Source: an uncultured Lachnospiraceae bacterium (GTDB taxonomy: Bacteria > Bacillota > Clostridia > Lachnospirales > Lachnospiraceae). Taken from it: a stretch of DNA of 64,000 nucleotides. Shown here in pieces: positions 43,479-52,198 of this stretch. The DNA is taken from positions 62,001-126,000 of the forward strand of contig CADBPM010000014.1 in the NCBI GenBank assembly GCA_902796595.1. Reading direction: 5' to 3'. Both the position numbers and the translations under genes were made by a program. The notes below the pieces were generated by a model. That model had not been told where the DNA came from. It made no database searches and was given only the letters and a program-made list of their open reading frames with translations. Every line of letters starts with the position of its first letter. Position 1 is the stretch's first letter.

Positions 43479-44117
43479 ATGTATAAAAGATATATAAAGC
43501 GTATTTTGGACTGCCTTTTATCAGGGCTTGCTCTTATCATACTTTCGCCGCTTTTACTTGTAACAGCGATCCTTGTGAGAGTAAAGCTTGGTGCACCTGT
43601 TATATTTACACAGGACCGTCCCGGTCGTATCGACTCCGCCACAGGTAAGGAGACCATATTTAAGCTCTATAAGTTCAGAACAATGACAGATGCAAGAGAC
43701 CCTGTTACAGGAGAGCTTCTTTCAGATGAAGTACGTCTTACGTCTTTTGGCAAGAAGCTTCGTGCAACGAGCCTTGATGAACTTCCGGAGCTTATCAATA
43801 TCTTTAAAGGGGATATGGCAATAGTAGGACCAAGACCTTTACTTGTAAAATATCTTCCTCTTTATTCTAAGGAGGAGCATAAAAGACATCTTGTCCGTCC
43901 GGGGCTTACAGGACTTGCTCAGACAAATGGGAGAAATGCGATTTCATGGGATGAACGCTTTGGCTACGACCTTAAATATGTAAGAAATATCACCTTCATA
44001 GGCGACCTTTCAATAATTCTTGCCACAGTGGCAAGCGTAATAAGAAAAGATGGCATAACAAGCGAGACTTCCGTTACAATGGAAGAATTTAAAGGACATT
44101 CAAAGAGGGAAAAATAA
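43479..44117 (+). CDS. Phosphoglycosyl transferase (bacterial sugar transferase, PglC-like)
   Basis: A 212-residue small monotopic phosphoglycosyl transferase. N-terminal re-entrant helix (L-L-S-G-L-A-L-I-I-L-S-P), F-T-Q-D-R-P-G-R, the Asp-Glu dyad region in T-S-L-D-E-L-P-E-L, I-V-G-P-R-P-L and R-P-G-L-T-G-L-A-Q. It transfers a sugar-1-phosphate to undecaprenyl phosphate, starting a surface glycan. Size equals PglC rather than the five-TM WbaP type. GAGG is 5 bp before ATG 43479, so this start is preferred to an upstream GTG. Confidence 0.93.
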   Translation: MYKRYIKRILDCLLSGLALIILSPLLLVTAILVRVKLGAPVIFTQDRPGRIDSATGKETIFKLYKFRTMTDARDPVTGELLSDEVRLTSFGKKLRATSLDELPELINIFKGDMAIVGPRPLLVKYLPLYSKEEHKRHLVRPGLTGLAQTNGRNAISWDERFGYDLKYVRNITFIGDLSIILATVASVIRKDGITSETSVTMEEFKGHSKREK

Positions 44118-44120
44118 ATC

Positions 44121-45335
44121 ATGAAAAAAGCACTTATAACAGCAACAGTTTATGGTTTTGTAGGTTCATTTGAAAAAAATAACATTCACCTTCTTCAATC
44201 TTTAGGCTACGAGGTAACAGTTGCAGTCAATAAGAACATAATGAACAGGGGGGAGCTTAGGGATGAGTCGATAAATATTGTTGATATCCCATTTGCAAGA
44301 AGCCCTTTTGATCCGGTCAATAAGAAGGCATATCAGATGCTTTTAGCCCTTATCATGAGGGAAAATTTTGACCTTATCCACACTCATACTCCTGTTGCAG
44401 GAGTGCTTACAAGAAAAGCTGTAAATGAGGCAGTTAAAAAGGGATGCAGGAGACCAAGAGTCATATATACAGCGCATGGTTTCCATTTCTACAATGGCGC
44501 TCCTTTGAAGAACAATATCATTTATTACAGTATCGAAAAGAGCATGGCAAAGCTTACAGATATCATCATAACCATAAATCATGAAGATTATCTGACTGCC
44601 CATGAGAAATTCAAGCCTCGCAAAGAGGTTCGCTATGTGCCGGGTGTGGGCATTGATAATGCGGCGATAAGGGAAGCCGTGAAAAAGGTAAGCCGCGAGG
44701 AGCTCCGTCGTATTTACAGCGTTCCTGAGGATGCCTTTCTTATCATTTCAACAGGAGAGCTGAATCAGAATAAAAATCATGCTCTTGTTATAAAAGCCTT
44801 GGGGCATATTGCAAAAAATGATGTAAACTGGGAAGAAAAGGAAACTAATATAACGAAAACTTCTGATATCAAAAAGATTTACTACATGATAATAGGAGAA
44901 GGACTTGAAAAGGAAAACCTTAGTGACCTTGCAAAAAGTGAAGGCATTTCGGACAGAGTGATCATGCCTGGCTACATCAGGAAGCCATACACACTTGCAG
45001 CGGCAGCAGATCTTTTTGTATTTCCTTCTAAGAGAGAAGGACTTCCTGTTTCTATGCTTGAAGCAATGTCAGCCGGTATGCCTGCGCTTGCTTCTGCGAT
45101 AAGAGGCAACAGGGACCTTATGCAGAGGGCAAAGCTTGCACCAAAGACCTTCTTTGCACCTATATTTAAACCTGATGACAGCGAGGAGCTTGCCGCAAAG
45201 ATTGCTTTTCTTGCATCAGAGACAGATGCGGCAAAGAATGCACTTTCTATTCTTTCAAAAGAAAACGTCGGCAGAGCTATGGACTTTGATAAGGAAAAGG
45301 TCATTGCAAGGATGAAAGAGATATATAAGGACTAA
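44121..45335 (+). CDS. Glycosyltransferase family 4 (GT-B)
   Basis: A 404-residue GT-B enzyme. N-terminal domain with Y-G-F-V-G-S-F-E-K-N-N-I and T-H-T-P-V-A-G-V, which recur in EpsD/CapM-type enzymes, and A-H-G-F-H-F-Y. C-terminal nucleotide-sugar motif F-P-S-K-R-E-G-L-P-V-S-M-L-E-A-M with the E-x7-E pair. It should add the second or third sugar on the lipid carrier. It is 3 bp after the sugar transferase. The stop codon is formed by the beginning of the double-hairpin repeat at 45331. Confidence 0.9.
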   Translation: MKKALITATVYGFVGSFEKNNIHLLQSLGYEVTVAVNKNIMNRGELRDESINIVDIPFARSPFDPVNKKAYQMLLALIMRENFDLIHTHTPVAGVLTRKAVNEAVKKGCRRPRVIYTAHGFHFYNGAPLKNNIIYYSIEKSMAKLTDIIITINHEDYLTAHEKFKPRKEVRYVPGVGIDNAAIREAVKKVSREELRRIYSVPEDAFLIISTGELNQNKNHALVIKALGHIAKNDVNWEEKETNITKTSDIKKIYYMIIGEGLEKENLSDLAKSEGISDRVIMPGYIRKPYTLAAAADLFVFPSKREGLPVSMLEAMSAGMPALASAIRGNRDLMQRAKLAPKTFFAPIFKPDDSEELAAKIAFLASETDAAKNALSILSKENVGRAMDFDKEKVIARMKEIYKD

Positions 45336-45403
45336 CCGGTCATGCTTTATTGCTCTCGCGATGACCGGCAGAGTGTATTACCGTGCTTTATGCGATAATA
45401 CAA
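45331..45403 (+). repeat. Double-hairpin repeat, copy 2
   Basis: CCGGTCAT (45336-45343)/ATGACCGG (45361-45368) over a 17 nt loop, CAGAG, then TGTATTA/TAATACA (45374-45380/45396-45402). Including the preceding ~12 bp it is about 85% identical to 53714-53773. The stop codon TAA of the GT4 gene lies in its first bases. Confidence 0.7.
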
Positions 45404-45422
45404 TAATAATTAAGGATATCAC

Positions 45423-47165
45423 ATGTATCGGATTACAAAAAAATTATTTTCTATCTTCAATCGGGCACAGAAAATCCGTATAGGGATCATTTTTGTCCTT
45501 ATGATAATCGGTGCCGGCTTTGAAACTATAGGAGTTTCACTTATCGTACCGCTTATGACCACACTTATGAAGCCTGATTTCTTTACTACAGATAAGACAA
45601 CAATGCTTATTGCAAGGCTTCTTGACCTTCATAGCCCCAAAACGTACGTTATGGCGCTTTTGCTTGGCATGATCGTTGTATATATACTAAAGAATATTTT
45701 CCTTTATCTGGAATATTATGTTCAGCAGAGGTTTATCTGCAATAACCGTGTATATATGCAGCATCGCATCATGAGGTCTATTCTGATGCGCCCTTATGAA
45801 TATTTTCTTGGTACTACAACGGGCGAGATACAGAGAACCATAATAAGCGATGTGGAAGGAGTCTTTGGGCTTCTTAATAACTTCATGCTTCTTTCAACCG
45901 AGACAGTTGTGGGCATGGTGCTTGTTGTGGCAATATTTGTCATAAATCCATTTATGGCGTTGCTTGTGTTTATCATTATCATGATTGAAGTGATGGCGAT
46001 AGGCTTTGTGATAAAGCCCCTTATGCATAAAAACGGTGAGAAGCTTCGCGATGTGAACGCGGGTCTTAACAAATGGATAATTCAGGCTGTTTCAGGAATA
46101 AAGGAAACAAAGGTAAATGAAAAGGAAGGCTTTTTCCTTACCAATTATCAGAGATACGCAAAAGACAATGCAAAGATAACCTGTCAGGTAAGTGTGCTTG
46201 GCAATGTTCCGCGTCTTATAATAGAGGCGGTCACTATCTCTGCAATGCTTGGGCTAATTGTTATTCTGCTTTTTAGAGGTGAGAGCGTGGAGAACCTTAT
46301 GCCGCAGCTTTCAGCCTTTGCTGTTGCCGCAGTAAGACTTCTTCCTTCTGCCAACCGTATTTCAAGCGCTGCCAATGCTCTGCCCGGCGGTGAGCCGAGC
46401 CTTGATGCCCTTATAGCGACCTTGAATGAGGTGAATGAATGGGAAGCAAGTACAAAAAAAGAGAAGAAAGACGAAAATACGCACTTTACAGTTGAACACG
46501 AATGTCGTATGAGTCACGTGACCTTTGCATATTCAAATTCAGATAAAAATATTCTTGAAGATGCTTCAATGGTTATTCCTGCTGGAAAGTCAATCGGGAT
46601 AATAGGACCTTCCGGTTCAGGTAAGACTACCACGGTCGATCTTCTCTTAGGACTTTTAAAGGCGCAGAAGGGAAGCATTACTGCTGATGGAGTATCCATC
46701 ACAGAGAACTATTCGGAATGGCTTTCAAAGATAGCCTACATACCGCAGTCGATATATATGATAGATGATACTATAGCTGCCAATGTTGCTTTTGGAGAAG
46801 ATCCGGATGATTACGATTATGAAAGAGTACGTGCGGCACTTAAGATGGCGCGGCTTACAGAGCTTATAGCGGAGCTTCCGGACGGTATAGACACCCAGAT
46901 AGGCGAGCGTGGCATGAGGCTTTCGGGCGGTCAGCGCCAGCGTATAGGCATAGCCAGAGCACTTTACACAAACCCTTCGATCCTTGTTTTTGATGAGGCG
47001 ACAAGTGCTCTTGATAATGAGACAGAAGAGGCGATAATGGAGTCTATAAACTCCTTGCGTGGTCAGAAAACAATGATAATGATAGCTCACCGCCTTACTA
47101 CAGTTAAAGATTGCGATATTATTTACAAGGTGGAAAATGGAAAGATAACGGGGACAACACTGTAA
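45423..47165 (+). CDS. ABC transporter, PglK/MsbA-like lipid-linked oligosaccharide flippase
   Basis: A 580-residue half-transporter. The N-terminal six-TM domain (~20-310) is followed by an ATPase domain (~350-575) with Walker A G-P-S-G-S-G-K-T-T, signature L-S-G-G-Q-R-Q-R and Walker B I-L-V-F-D-E-A-T-S. Its placement inside glycosyltransferase genes next to a PglC-like enzyme suggests flipping of undecaprenyl-linked glycan, as PglK does, rather than peptide or drug export. One-base TAATG overlap with the next gene. Confidence 0.88.
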   Translation: MYRITKKLFSIFNRAQKIRIGIIFVLMIIGAGFETIGVSLIVPLMTTLMKPDFFTTDKTTMLIARLLDLHSPKTYVMALLLGMIVVYILKNIFLYLEYYVQQRFICNNRVYMQHRIMRSILMRPYEYFLGTTTGEIQRTIISDVEGVFGLLNNFMLLSTETVVGMVLVVAIFVINPFMALLVFIIIMIEVMAIGFVIKPLMHKNGEKLRDVNAGLNKWIIQAVSGIKETKVNEKEGFFLTNYQRYAKDNAKITCQVSVLGNVPRLIIEAVTISAMLGLIVILLFRGESVENLMPQLSAFAVAAVRLLPSANRISSAANALPGGEPSLDALIATLNEVNEWEASTKKEKKDENTHFTVEHECRMSHVTFAYSNSDKNILEDASMVIPAGKSIGIIGPSGSGKTTTVDLLLGLLKAQKGSITADGVSITENYSEWLSKIAYIPQSIYMIDDTIAANVAFGEDPDDYDYERVRAALKMARLTELIAELPDGIDTQIGERGMRLSGGQRQRIGIARALYTNPSILVFDEATSALDNETEEAIMESINSLRGQKTMIMIAHRLTTVKDCDIIYKVENGKITGTTL

Positions 47166-48112
47166 TGAAGATACAAGTACTTATGTCTACCTATAATGGA
47201 GAGCGCTATTTAAGGGAACAGATAGACTCTATCTTAGACCAGGACTTTGCTCTTCTTAAGCCTTACATAAAAGAGCCGATAAGTCTTTTTCTCATGGTGA
47301 GGGATGATGGCTCGAAGGATGCCACAAAGGCAATCCTTTCGGAATATGCGGACAGCAGAAAGGGAGTATCATGGTACACAGGACCTAATATGGGACCTGG
47401 CAAGAGCTTCTGGAATCTTGTAAGAAATTCATCTGATGCGGACTATTATCTTTTTGCAGATCAGGATGATGTGTGGCTGCCTGAAAAGATCGCAAGAGGG
47501 ATACTTGCGCTTTTAAAGGAAAAGAACAGGGAAATACCTCTTTTGTATTGCAGTGCAGTTACAGTTACGGATGCAAAGTTAAACCCATTGGGGTATTCTA
47601 TAGCTCCATCAAAGATCTTTACCGATGCGGCTCATTCTCTTATTTATTCGCTTGCACCGGGCTGTACTTTTTTATTCAATAAATATGCAATGGAAGAATA
47701 CAAAAAGTATGATCAGAATGTTGATTTTGCATGCCTTCACGACTGGCTTGCTCACAAGATTGCTGCCCTTACAGGTAAAGTTATTTTCGACAAAGATTCC
47801 TATATACTCTACAGACAGCACGGAGATAATGTTGTCGGAGCTGTACCGGGAAGTGGCAGTATAAGGAGCTTCTTTGACAAGGTGGGGCACTTTTTATTTC
47901 ACAATGACTGCGTAAGGAGCAACACGGCAAAGTCACTTTTAGAGGTATATGGCTCGGATGCAGGGTCAGAAAACAGGAGACTTTTAAGACTGCTTGCAGA
48001 GTATCGCAAAGATCATGATGTGAAAATGGAACTGATGTCCGAAACAGTCTTTAAAACCGGCAGTAAGAATGATTTTCTTTTCAAGACCTTAGTATTTATG
48101 GAGAAGGTGTAA
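47165..48112 (+). CDS. Glycosyltransferase family 2 (rhamnosyltransferase-like)
   Basis: A 315-residue GT-A enzyme. N-terminal Q-V-L-M-S-T-Y-N-G-E-R-Y-L, V-R-D-D-G-S-K-D-A-T, the metal motif F-A-D-Q-D-D-V-W near residue 98 and C-L-H-D-W-L near 190, typical of RfbF/rhamnosyltransferase-like GT2 proteins. ATG 47165 overlaps the ABC stop (TAATG). Confidence 0.9.
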   Translation: MKIQVLMSTYNGERYLREQIDSILDQDFALLKPYIKEPISLFLMVRDDGSKDATKAILSEYADSRKGVSWYTGPNMGPGKSFWNLVRNSSDADYYLFADQDDVWLPEKIARGILALLKEKNREIPLLYCSAVTVTDAKLNPLGYSIAPSKIFTDAAHSLIYSLAPGCTFLFNKYAMEEYKKYDQNVDFACLHDWLAHKIAALTGKVIFDKDSYILYRQHGDNVVGAVPGSGSIRSFFDKVGHFLFHNDCVRSNTAKSLLEVYGSDAGSENRRLLRLLAEYRKDHDVKMELMSETVFKTGSKNDFLFKTLVFMEKV

Positions 48113-48113
48113 G

Positions 48114-49616
48114 ATGATAAATCCTGTAACGTGGGCTGTCAGGGCTTTTATGACAGGCGGCATAAAAGAGCTTGTCTATGAGACGAGGATCATACATTAC
48201 AGCAGGTCTGAAAGAAGATGTAAAAAGTCAAAGGTGGGCTGGATAGCAAAAAATGCAAGAAAAGAACTTCGTGCAAAAAAGAAGATCCATCTTGCGGCTG
48301 TTCTTCTCGTAAATGAAAATGAAAGGGAAAGCGAGAAGACTAAGGAAACGATAAGAAGCCTTGTATCCTTGAAGGGAGTTACGGTTTATCTTCACATGGC
48401 AACAGGTGAAAATGAAAAAGAAATCATTTCAAACGCCATGGCTGTGATAAATGATCTTAGAGAGCCCTTCTTTTTCTTTGTTCTTCCGGGAGATGATTTT
48501 GACCCTATGTTTGGTGCGATGGCAGCAGGACTTATAAGAAATGACAGGGATATCAGATTTATCTATACCGATGAAATATGCGAAGACAGGGAAATCTGCA
48601 AGCCCGCTTATTCACCGCATACGCTTGTAGGACACAATTATATCGGTCACTCTGCCATTATTTCAAGCGAAATGACAAGCCACATAGGGATAAGACCTGT
48701 CTCCCTTTCTTTGTTTATCTGGGAGTTATACAGGTCGGTGACACGCAGGCTCATGCCTATGAATATTAAAAATATCCCGTCACCATTGGTAGAGACAGGA
48801 CTTTCCTATAAACAGGAGTTTTTTGAAAATACCAATCCTTCACCTTGCTTTTTATCTCTTAGAAAGCCTTTTGCTTCTATAATAATACCAAGCAAGGATA
48901 ATCCTGTATGTCTTGAAAGGCTGTTTAAGTCGATGAGCTTTCATGAGGCGGGAGTGCCTTATGAGATAATTGTTGTGGACAACGGCAGCAGTGAGGAAAA
49001 TAAGGAAAAGATAAATATTCTCTGCATGGACGCAATGGCAAAGTATCTTTATAAAAAAGAGACTTTCAACTTTTCTAAGATGTGCAACAGGGGCAGAGCA
49101 GAGGCAAAGGGTGGTTTCCTTCTTTTCCTTAATGATGATACGGAAATCCTTACGGACAACTGGCTCTTTATCCTTTGTGAAACAGCAGCCCTGAAGAGAA
49201 GTGGGGCTATAGGGGCGAAGCTCCTTTACCCTAACGGACGCATACAGCATGTAGGTATTGTTGGTGGAGTATATCCGACGCATGTATTAAATAAAGAAGA
49301 GGACAGCGACCCTGTAGAATTAAAAACAACCCTGCCATACAACTACATGGCGGTTACAGGAGCCTGCCTTTGTCTTAAGACGGAAAGATTTGATGCGGCA
49401 GGCGGTTTTGATGAATCCTTTGACACAGATTACAATGATGTTGTCATGTGCGTAAAGCTTCGTGCAATGGGCTTTTTTAATGCAGTCAGAAATGATGTTG
49501 TACTTACTCATTATGAGTCCTACAGCAGAGGAATACCCGATACGCCGGAAAAAGAAAAGAAACTCGAATCGGACAGAAAGAGACTTGAAGCGATAATAAA
49601 GAAAAACAAAGTTTGA
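48114..49616 (+). CDS. Two-domain glycosyltransferase family 2 protein
   Basis: A 500-residue protein. The N-terminal ~245 residues look like a degenerate GT-A domain (A-A-V-L-L-V-N-E, L-P-G-D-D-F-D). The C-terminal half is a full GT2: S-I-I-I-P-S-K-D, V-V-D-N-G-S-S, F-L-N-D-D-T-E with the DxD-type site, and T-G-A-C-L-C-L. It is a clear paralogue of 52199-53713 over both halves. Its stop codon is inside the pseudoknot repeat that begins at 49608. Confidence 0.87.
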   Translation: MINPVTWAVRAFMTGGIKELVYETRIIHYSRSERRCKKSKVGWIAKNARKELRAKKKIHLAAVLLVNENERESEKTKETIRSLVSLKGVTVYLHMATGENEKEIISNAMAVINDLREPFFFFVLPGDDFDPMFGAMAAGLIRNDRDIRFIYTDEICEDREICKPAYSPHTLVGHNYIGHSAIISSEMTSHIGIRPVSLSLFIWELYRSVTRRLMPMNIKNIPSPLVETGLSYKQEFFENTNPSPCFLSLRKPFASIIIPSKDNPVCLERLFKSMSFHEAGVPYEIIVVDNGSSEENKEKINILCMDAMAKYLYKKETFNFSKMCNRGRAEAKGGFLLFLNDDTEILTDNWLFILCETAALKRSGAIGAKLLYPNGRIQHVGIVGGVYPTHVLNKEEDSDPVELKTTLPYNYMAVTGACLCLKTERFDAAGGFDESFDTDYNDVVMCVKLRAMGFFNAVRNDVVLTHYESYSRGIPDTPEKEKKLESDRKRLEAIIKKNKV

Positions 49617-49690
49617 AATATTTAGAGACTTTTATCGGCGTCGAGGCAGGCACGACACCGATAGTACTATGCCTGCGGCAAGGCGGAAAA
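49608..49690 (+). repeat. Pseudoknot-forming repeat, copy 1
   Basis: Starts with AAAGTTTGA at the upstream stop. ATCGGCG (49634-49640) pairs with CACCGAT (49656-49662; one mismatch). GCAGGCA (49646-49652) in the loop pairs with TGCCTGC (49670-49676) downstream, giving an H-type pseudoknot. The Shine-Dalgarno-like AAGGCGG of the next gene follows at once. Copy 2 is at 52114-52190. Confidence 0.65.
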
Positions 49691-50338
49691 ATGTCAGCAA
49701 AGGAAATTATTGGTAAGATAAGAGCAAGACTAAGGCTTGCACGCGGAATGAAACTTGGCGTGTGTTTGATATGTACTAGTGATACACGGGAGCTGTCAGA
49801 TAATCTAAAGACTCTTAGAAAATATGCAAGATTTATAAATGTGGTAATAGATGTCAGTGATGAAGAGGTAGCTAGTCACCTTCATGACCTTATGAACGAA
49901 AGACTTCTTGATTCCGTTACCAAAGTTTCTGGAAAGAAAAAGGATCTTACCCGCCCTGCAATGTGGGAGGCGGGGCTTATTAGTCTCAAGTCTTCTGACT
50001 GCACACATTTTCTTCTGCTTGATGAAAATGAACATATAAAACCGGAAAATCTTATTGCAGCAAAGAAAAGGATACTTTATACAGGAGCAGAGGTTTCTTT
50101 TATAGAAGAATATGACCTTGCAAAGACAGAAGCAGGAGAAAAGCTTGCAAATGCACCGAGGCAGGGAATGATCCCTTTTATAGGAAAACTTGACAATGAA
50201 ACTTTGATAGATAACTTTTCAAAAGCTCCGGTAAAACTTGCGGGAGAGAGGTATACCGGCATGAAAGAGAAAGCCTCTTTTTTTATTTTCAACTATCCGA
50301 TAGTGCTTGAGAAAAGATTGAAAGGTAAGGAAAAATAA
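49691..50338 (+). CDS. Glycosyltransferase-like protein, possibly degenerate
   Basis: A 215-residue protein without clear family hallmarks alone. Parallels to the next gene are visible: M-K-L-G-V-x-L at the start of the fold, D-C-T-H-F-L-L-L-D-E-N-E-H versus D-C-D-Y-C-M-I-L-D-V-D-E-F, then a run of similar spacing. The D-x-D metal site of the neighbour is replaced by D-E-N-E, so it may be inactive or a partner subunit. ATG 49691 is chosen since the longer TTG-started frame would translate the repeat. Three bp separate it from the next gene. Confidence 0.6.
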   Translation: MSAKEIIGKIRARLRLARGMKLGVCLICTSDTRELSDNLKTLRKYARFINVVIDVSDEEVASHLHDLMNERLLDSVTKVSGKKKDLTRPAMWEAGLISLKSSDCTHFLLLDENEHIKPENLIAAKKRILYTGAEVSFIEEYDLAKTEAGEKLANAPRQGMIPFIGKLDNETLIDNFSKAPVKLAGERYTGMKEKASFFIFNYPIVLEKRLKGKEK

Positions 50339-50341
50339 GGG

Positions 50342-51160
50342 ATGAAACTTGGTGTGACCTATTCGCTTTATAACGGCTATGAACTGCTGCCATTTTCTGT
50401 GAAGGCGATCCGTCCGGCTGTAGATTATATAAATGTTGTTTATCAGGACTATTCGTGGTTTGGAAAGCCGGCAGATTCGGAAATGTATGAAATTGTAAAT
50501 AAGCTTAAGGGTGAAGGTCTTGTAGACAACGTGTTGAAATATGACATTCCGCCTTCAGATGATTATAAAGATACAAAGGGGAATGCCGGTAAGGCGACCT
50601 ATAAGAAAAATATAGCAAGGACACTTGAAAAAAGGAACCTTGGAATTGAAGATTTAAAAAAGAATGACTGCGACTACTGCATGATCCTTGATGTAGATGA
50701 ATTCTATAGGGCAGAGGACATAGAGAAGGCGACAAAATTTATAGAAAAAAACGGAATCACTGTTTCCTGTGTGAGCTCATATCCTTATGCGATAAAGCCA
50801 ACTTACAGGTCAAAAACAAAGCAGGAATTTTCTTTTCAGTTTATAATGAAACTTGAAAAGGATGCGAAGTGTGTTTTCTGCGACACTTTTCCCTGCCTTG
50901 TAGATCCGATAAGAAGCCTTGGTTATGACAGGAAAAAGGATAAGTTTTATTATTTTACAGACTTTACCCTGCATCACATGTCACTCGTAAGGAAAGATTT
51001 TTCTGAGAAGATTTCTTCTACCATAGAAAATTCCCTGAAGAATGCCACAGATTTTACGGGTGGACTTGAAAGAAAGTTTGAATCGGCCAAAAACCAGGCG
51101 GCAGCAGGTGTCCCCCAAGGCTATATAGAAGTGCCGAATGAATTTGGAATAGAATTATGA
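50342..51160 (+). CDS. Glycosyltransferase family 2-like protein
   Basis: A 272-residue GT-A-like enzyme: Y-S-L-Y-N-G-Y-E-L-L, V-D-Y-I-N-V-V-Y-Q-D, and metal site M-I-L-D-V-D-E-F-Y near residue 118. The D-x-D-E-F-Y form is typical of glycosyltransferases annotated as GT2- or GT92-like in Firmicutes. A C-terminal H-H-M-S-L-V-R-K-D motif is common to this group. Overlaps the next gene by 4 bp (ATGA). Confidence 0.75.
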   Translation: MKLGVTYSLYNGYELLPFSVKAIRPAVDYINVVYQDYSWFGKPADSEMYEIVNKLKGEGLVDNVLKYDIPPSDDYKDTKGNAGKATYKKNIARTLEKRNLGIEDLKKNDCDYCMILDVDEFYRAEDIEKATKFIEKNGITVSCVSSYPYAIKPTYRSKTKQEFSFQFIMKLEKDAKCVFCDTFPCLVDPIRSLGYDRKKDKFYYFTDFTLHHMSLVRKDFSEKISSTIENSLKNATDFTGGLERKFESAKNQAAAGVPQGYIEVPNEFGIEL

Positions 51161-52122
51161 AAATATGCTTTGTAGTGTTAAATTTCAACCTGACTAAAGA
51201 AACAATAGAGCTTGTGTCATCCATAAAAACAAATCTTGATACAGATGAGTACCATATTTTTATAGTGGATAATGCCTCTGCAAACGGGGCAGGGGAGGCA
51301 CTAAGCAAACGTTTTAACAAAGACGAAAAAGTTACAGTAAAGATAAATAAAGAAAATCTTGGCTTTGCCAACGGAAATAATGTTGGTATCGATCTTGCAA
51401 GGGAACTAAAGCCGGAGTTTATCATCTGCATGAACAATGACATGGTTTTTGAACAGCAGAACTTCTACAAAATCTTAAAATCTGCCTATGAAAAGACCGG
51501 TGCAGCTGCCATAGGTCCTGAAATTTTTGTAAGAGATTATTCGTCAGGCTCTATAACGGGAAAAAGCTACACGCTTGCAAGATATAAAGAGGAATTATCA
51601 GTAGTAAGAAAAAGACAGAAGGCTCTTAGGTTAGGCGAGCCGCTGCAGGTTGAAAGCTTTAAGGAAAACCTCCTTTTAAAGCACAGACGCCTTAAAAATC
51701 TATACTTATGGCTTAAGGGAAAAGGCGATGAGATGGAGCTCTCTCAAGCTAAAAGAAGGAAATTGTTTAAAAAGACTATAGAGGGAAAGCCAAAGGATGT
51801 GCTTTCTGGCAGTAAGAAGAATGTGTTGCTACATGGGTCATTTATCATTTTTACGCCTAAGTTTTTTGAAAAGCTTACAGGCTTTTATACAGGAACCTTT
51901 CTTTATTACGAAGAAGACCACCTTTATCATGACCTTATAGAGGAGGGGCTTTCAAGCCTTTACCTTCCTTCGCTTGCAATCTATCACCTTGAAGGCAGAA
52001 GTTTTGAAAGAAACAGTGAACTTACGGAAAGCGAGCGGGAAAGACTTATAAAAATGTATGCATGGTATGAGGAATCACTTCAGCTGTTAATATACAGGAT
52101 ATCAGTTCAGGGGAAAGTTTGA
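51157..52122 (+). CDS. Glycosyltransferase family 2
   Basis: A 321-residue GT2: V-V-L-N-F-N-L-T-K-E-T, F-I-V-D-N-A-S-A-N-G, N-L-G-F-A-N-G-N-N-V-G near residue 68, D-x-D-type C-M-N-N-D-M-V and E-E-D-H-L-Y-H near 270. The N-L-G-F-A-x-G-N-N motif places it with rhamnosyl/galactofuranosyl-type enzymes. A basic, helical insert (~140-215) is unusual. The gene ends in the first bases of the second pseudoknot repeat. Confidence 0.88.
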   Translation: MKICFVVLNFNLTKETIELVSSIKTNLDTDEYHIFIVDNASANGAGEALSKRFNKDEKVTVKINKENLGFANGNNVGIDLARELKPEFIICMNNDMVFEQQNFYKILKSAYEKTGAAAIGPEIFVRDYSSGSITGKSYTLARYKEELSVVRKRQKALRLGEPLQVESFKENLLLKHRRLKNLYLWLKGKGDEMELSQAKRRKLFKKTIEGKPKDVLSGSKKNVLLHGSFIIFTPKFFEKLTGFYTGTFLYYEEDHLYHDLIEEGLSSLYLPSLAIYHLEGRSFERNSELTESERERLIKMYAWYEESLQLLIYRISVQGKV

Positions 52123-52190
52123 GGTAGCTTTAGACTTTCATCGGTGGCGCGGCAGGCACGACACCGATTGGCACTAAGCCTGCGGCAAGG
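52114..52190 (+). repeat. Pseudoknot-forming repeat, copy 2
   Basis: Starts AAAGTTTGA at the stop of the previous gene. ATCGGTG (52140-52146)/CACCGAT (52162-52168) pair perfectly, and GCAGGC (52152-52157) pairs with GCCTGC (52178-52183). AAGG for the next gene follows directly. Direct orientation relative to copy 1, 2.5 kb apart. Confidence 0.65.
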
Positions 52191-52198
52191 TATGATAG

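Noticed and set aside
49613..49690. Coding extension upstream of the degenerate glycosyltransferase
   Set aside because: The frame would start at TTG in the stop of the previous gene and translate the pseudoknot repeat. The same repeat before 52199 is not in frame with that gene.
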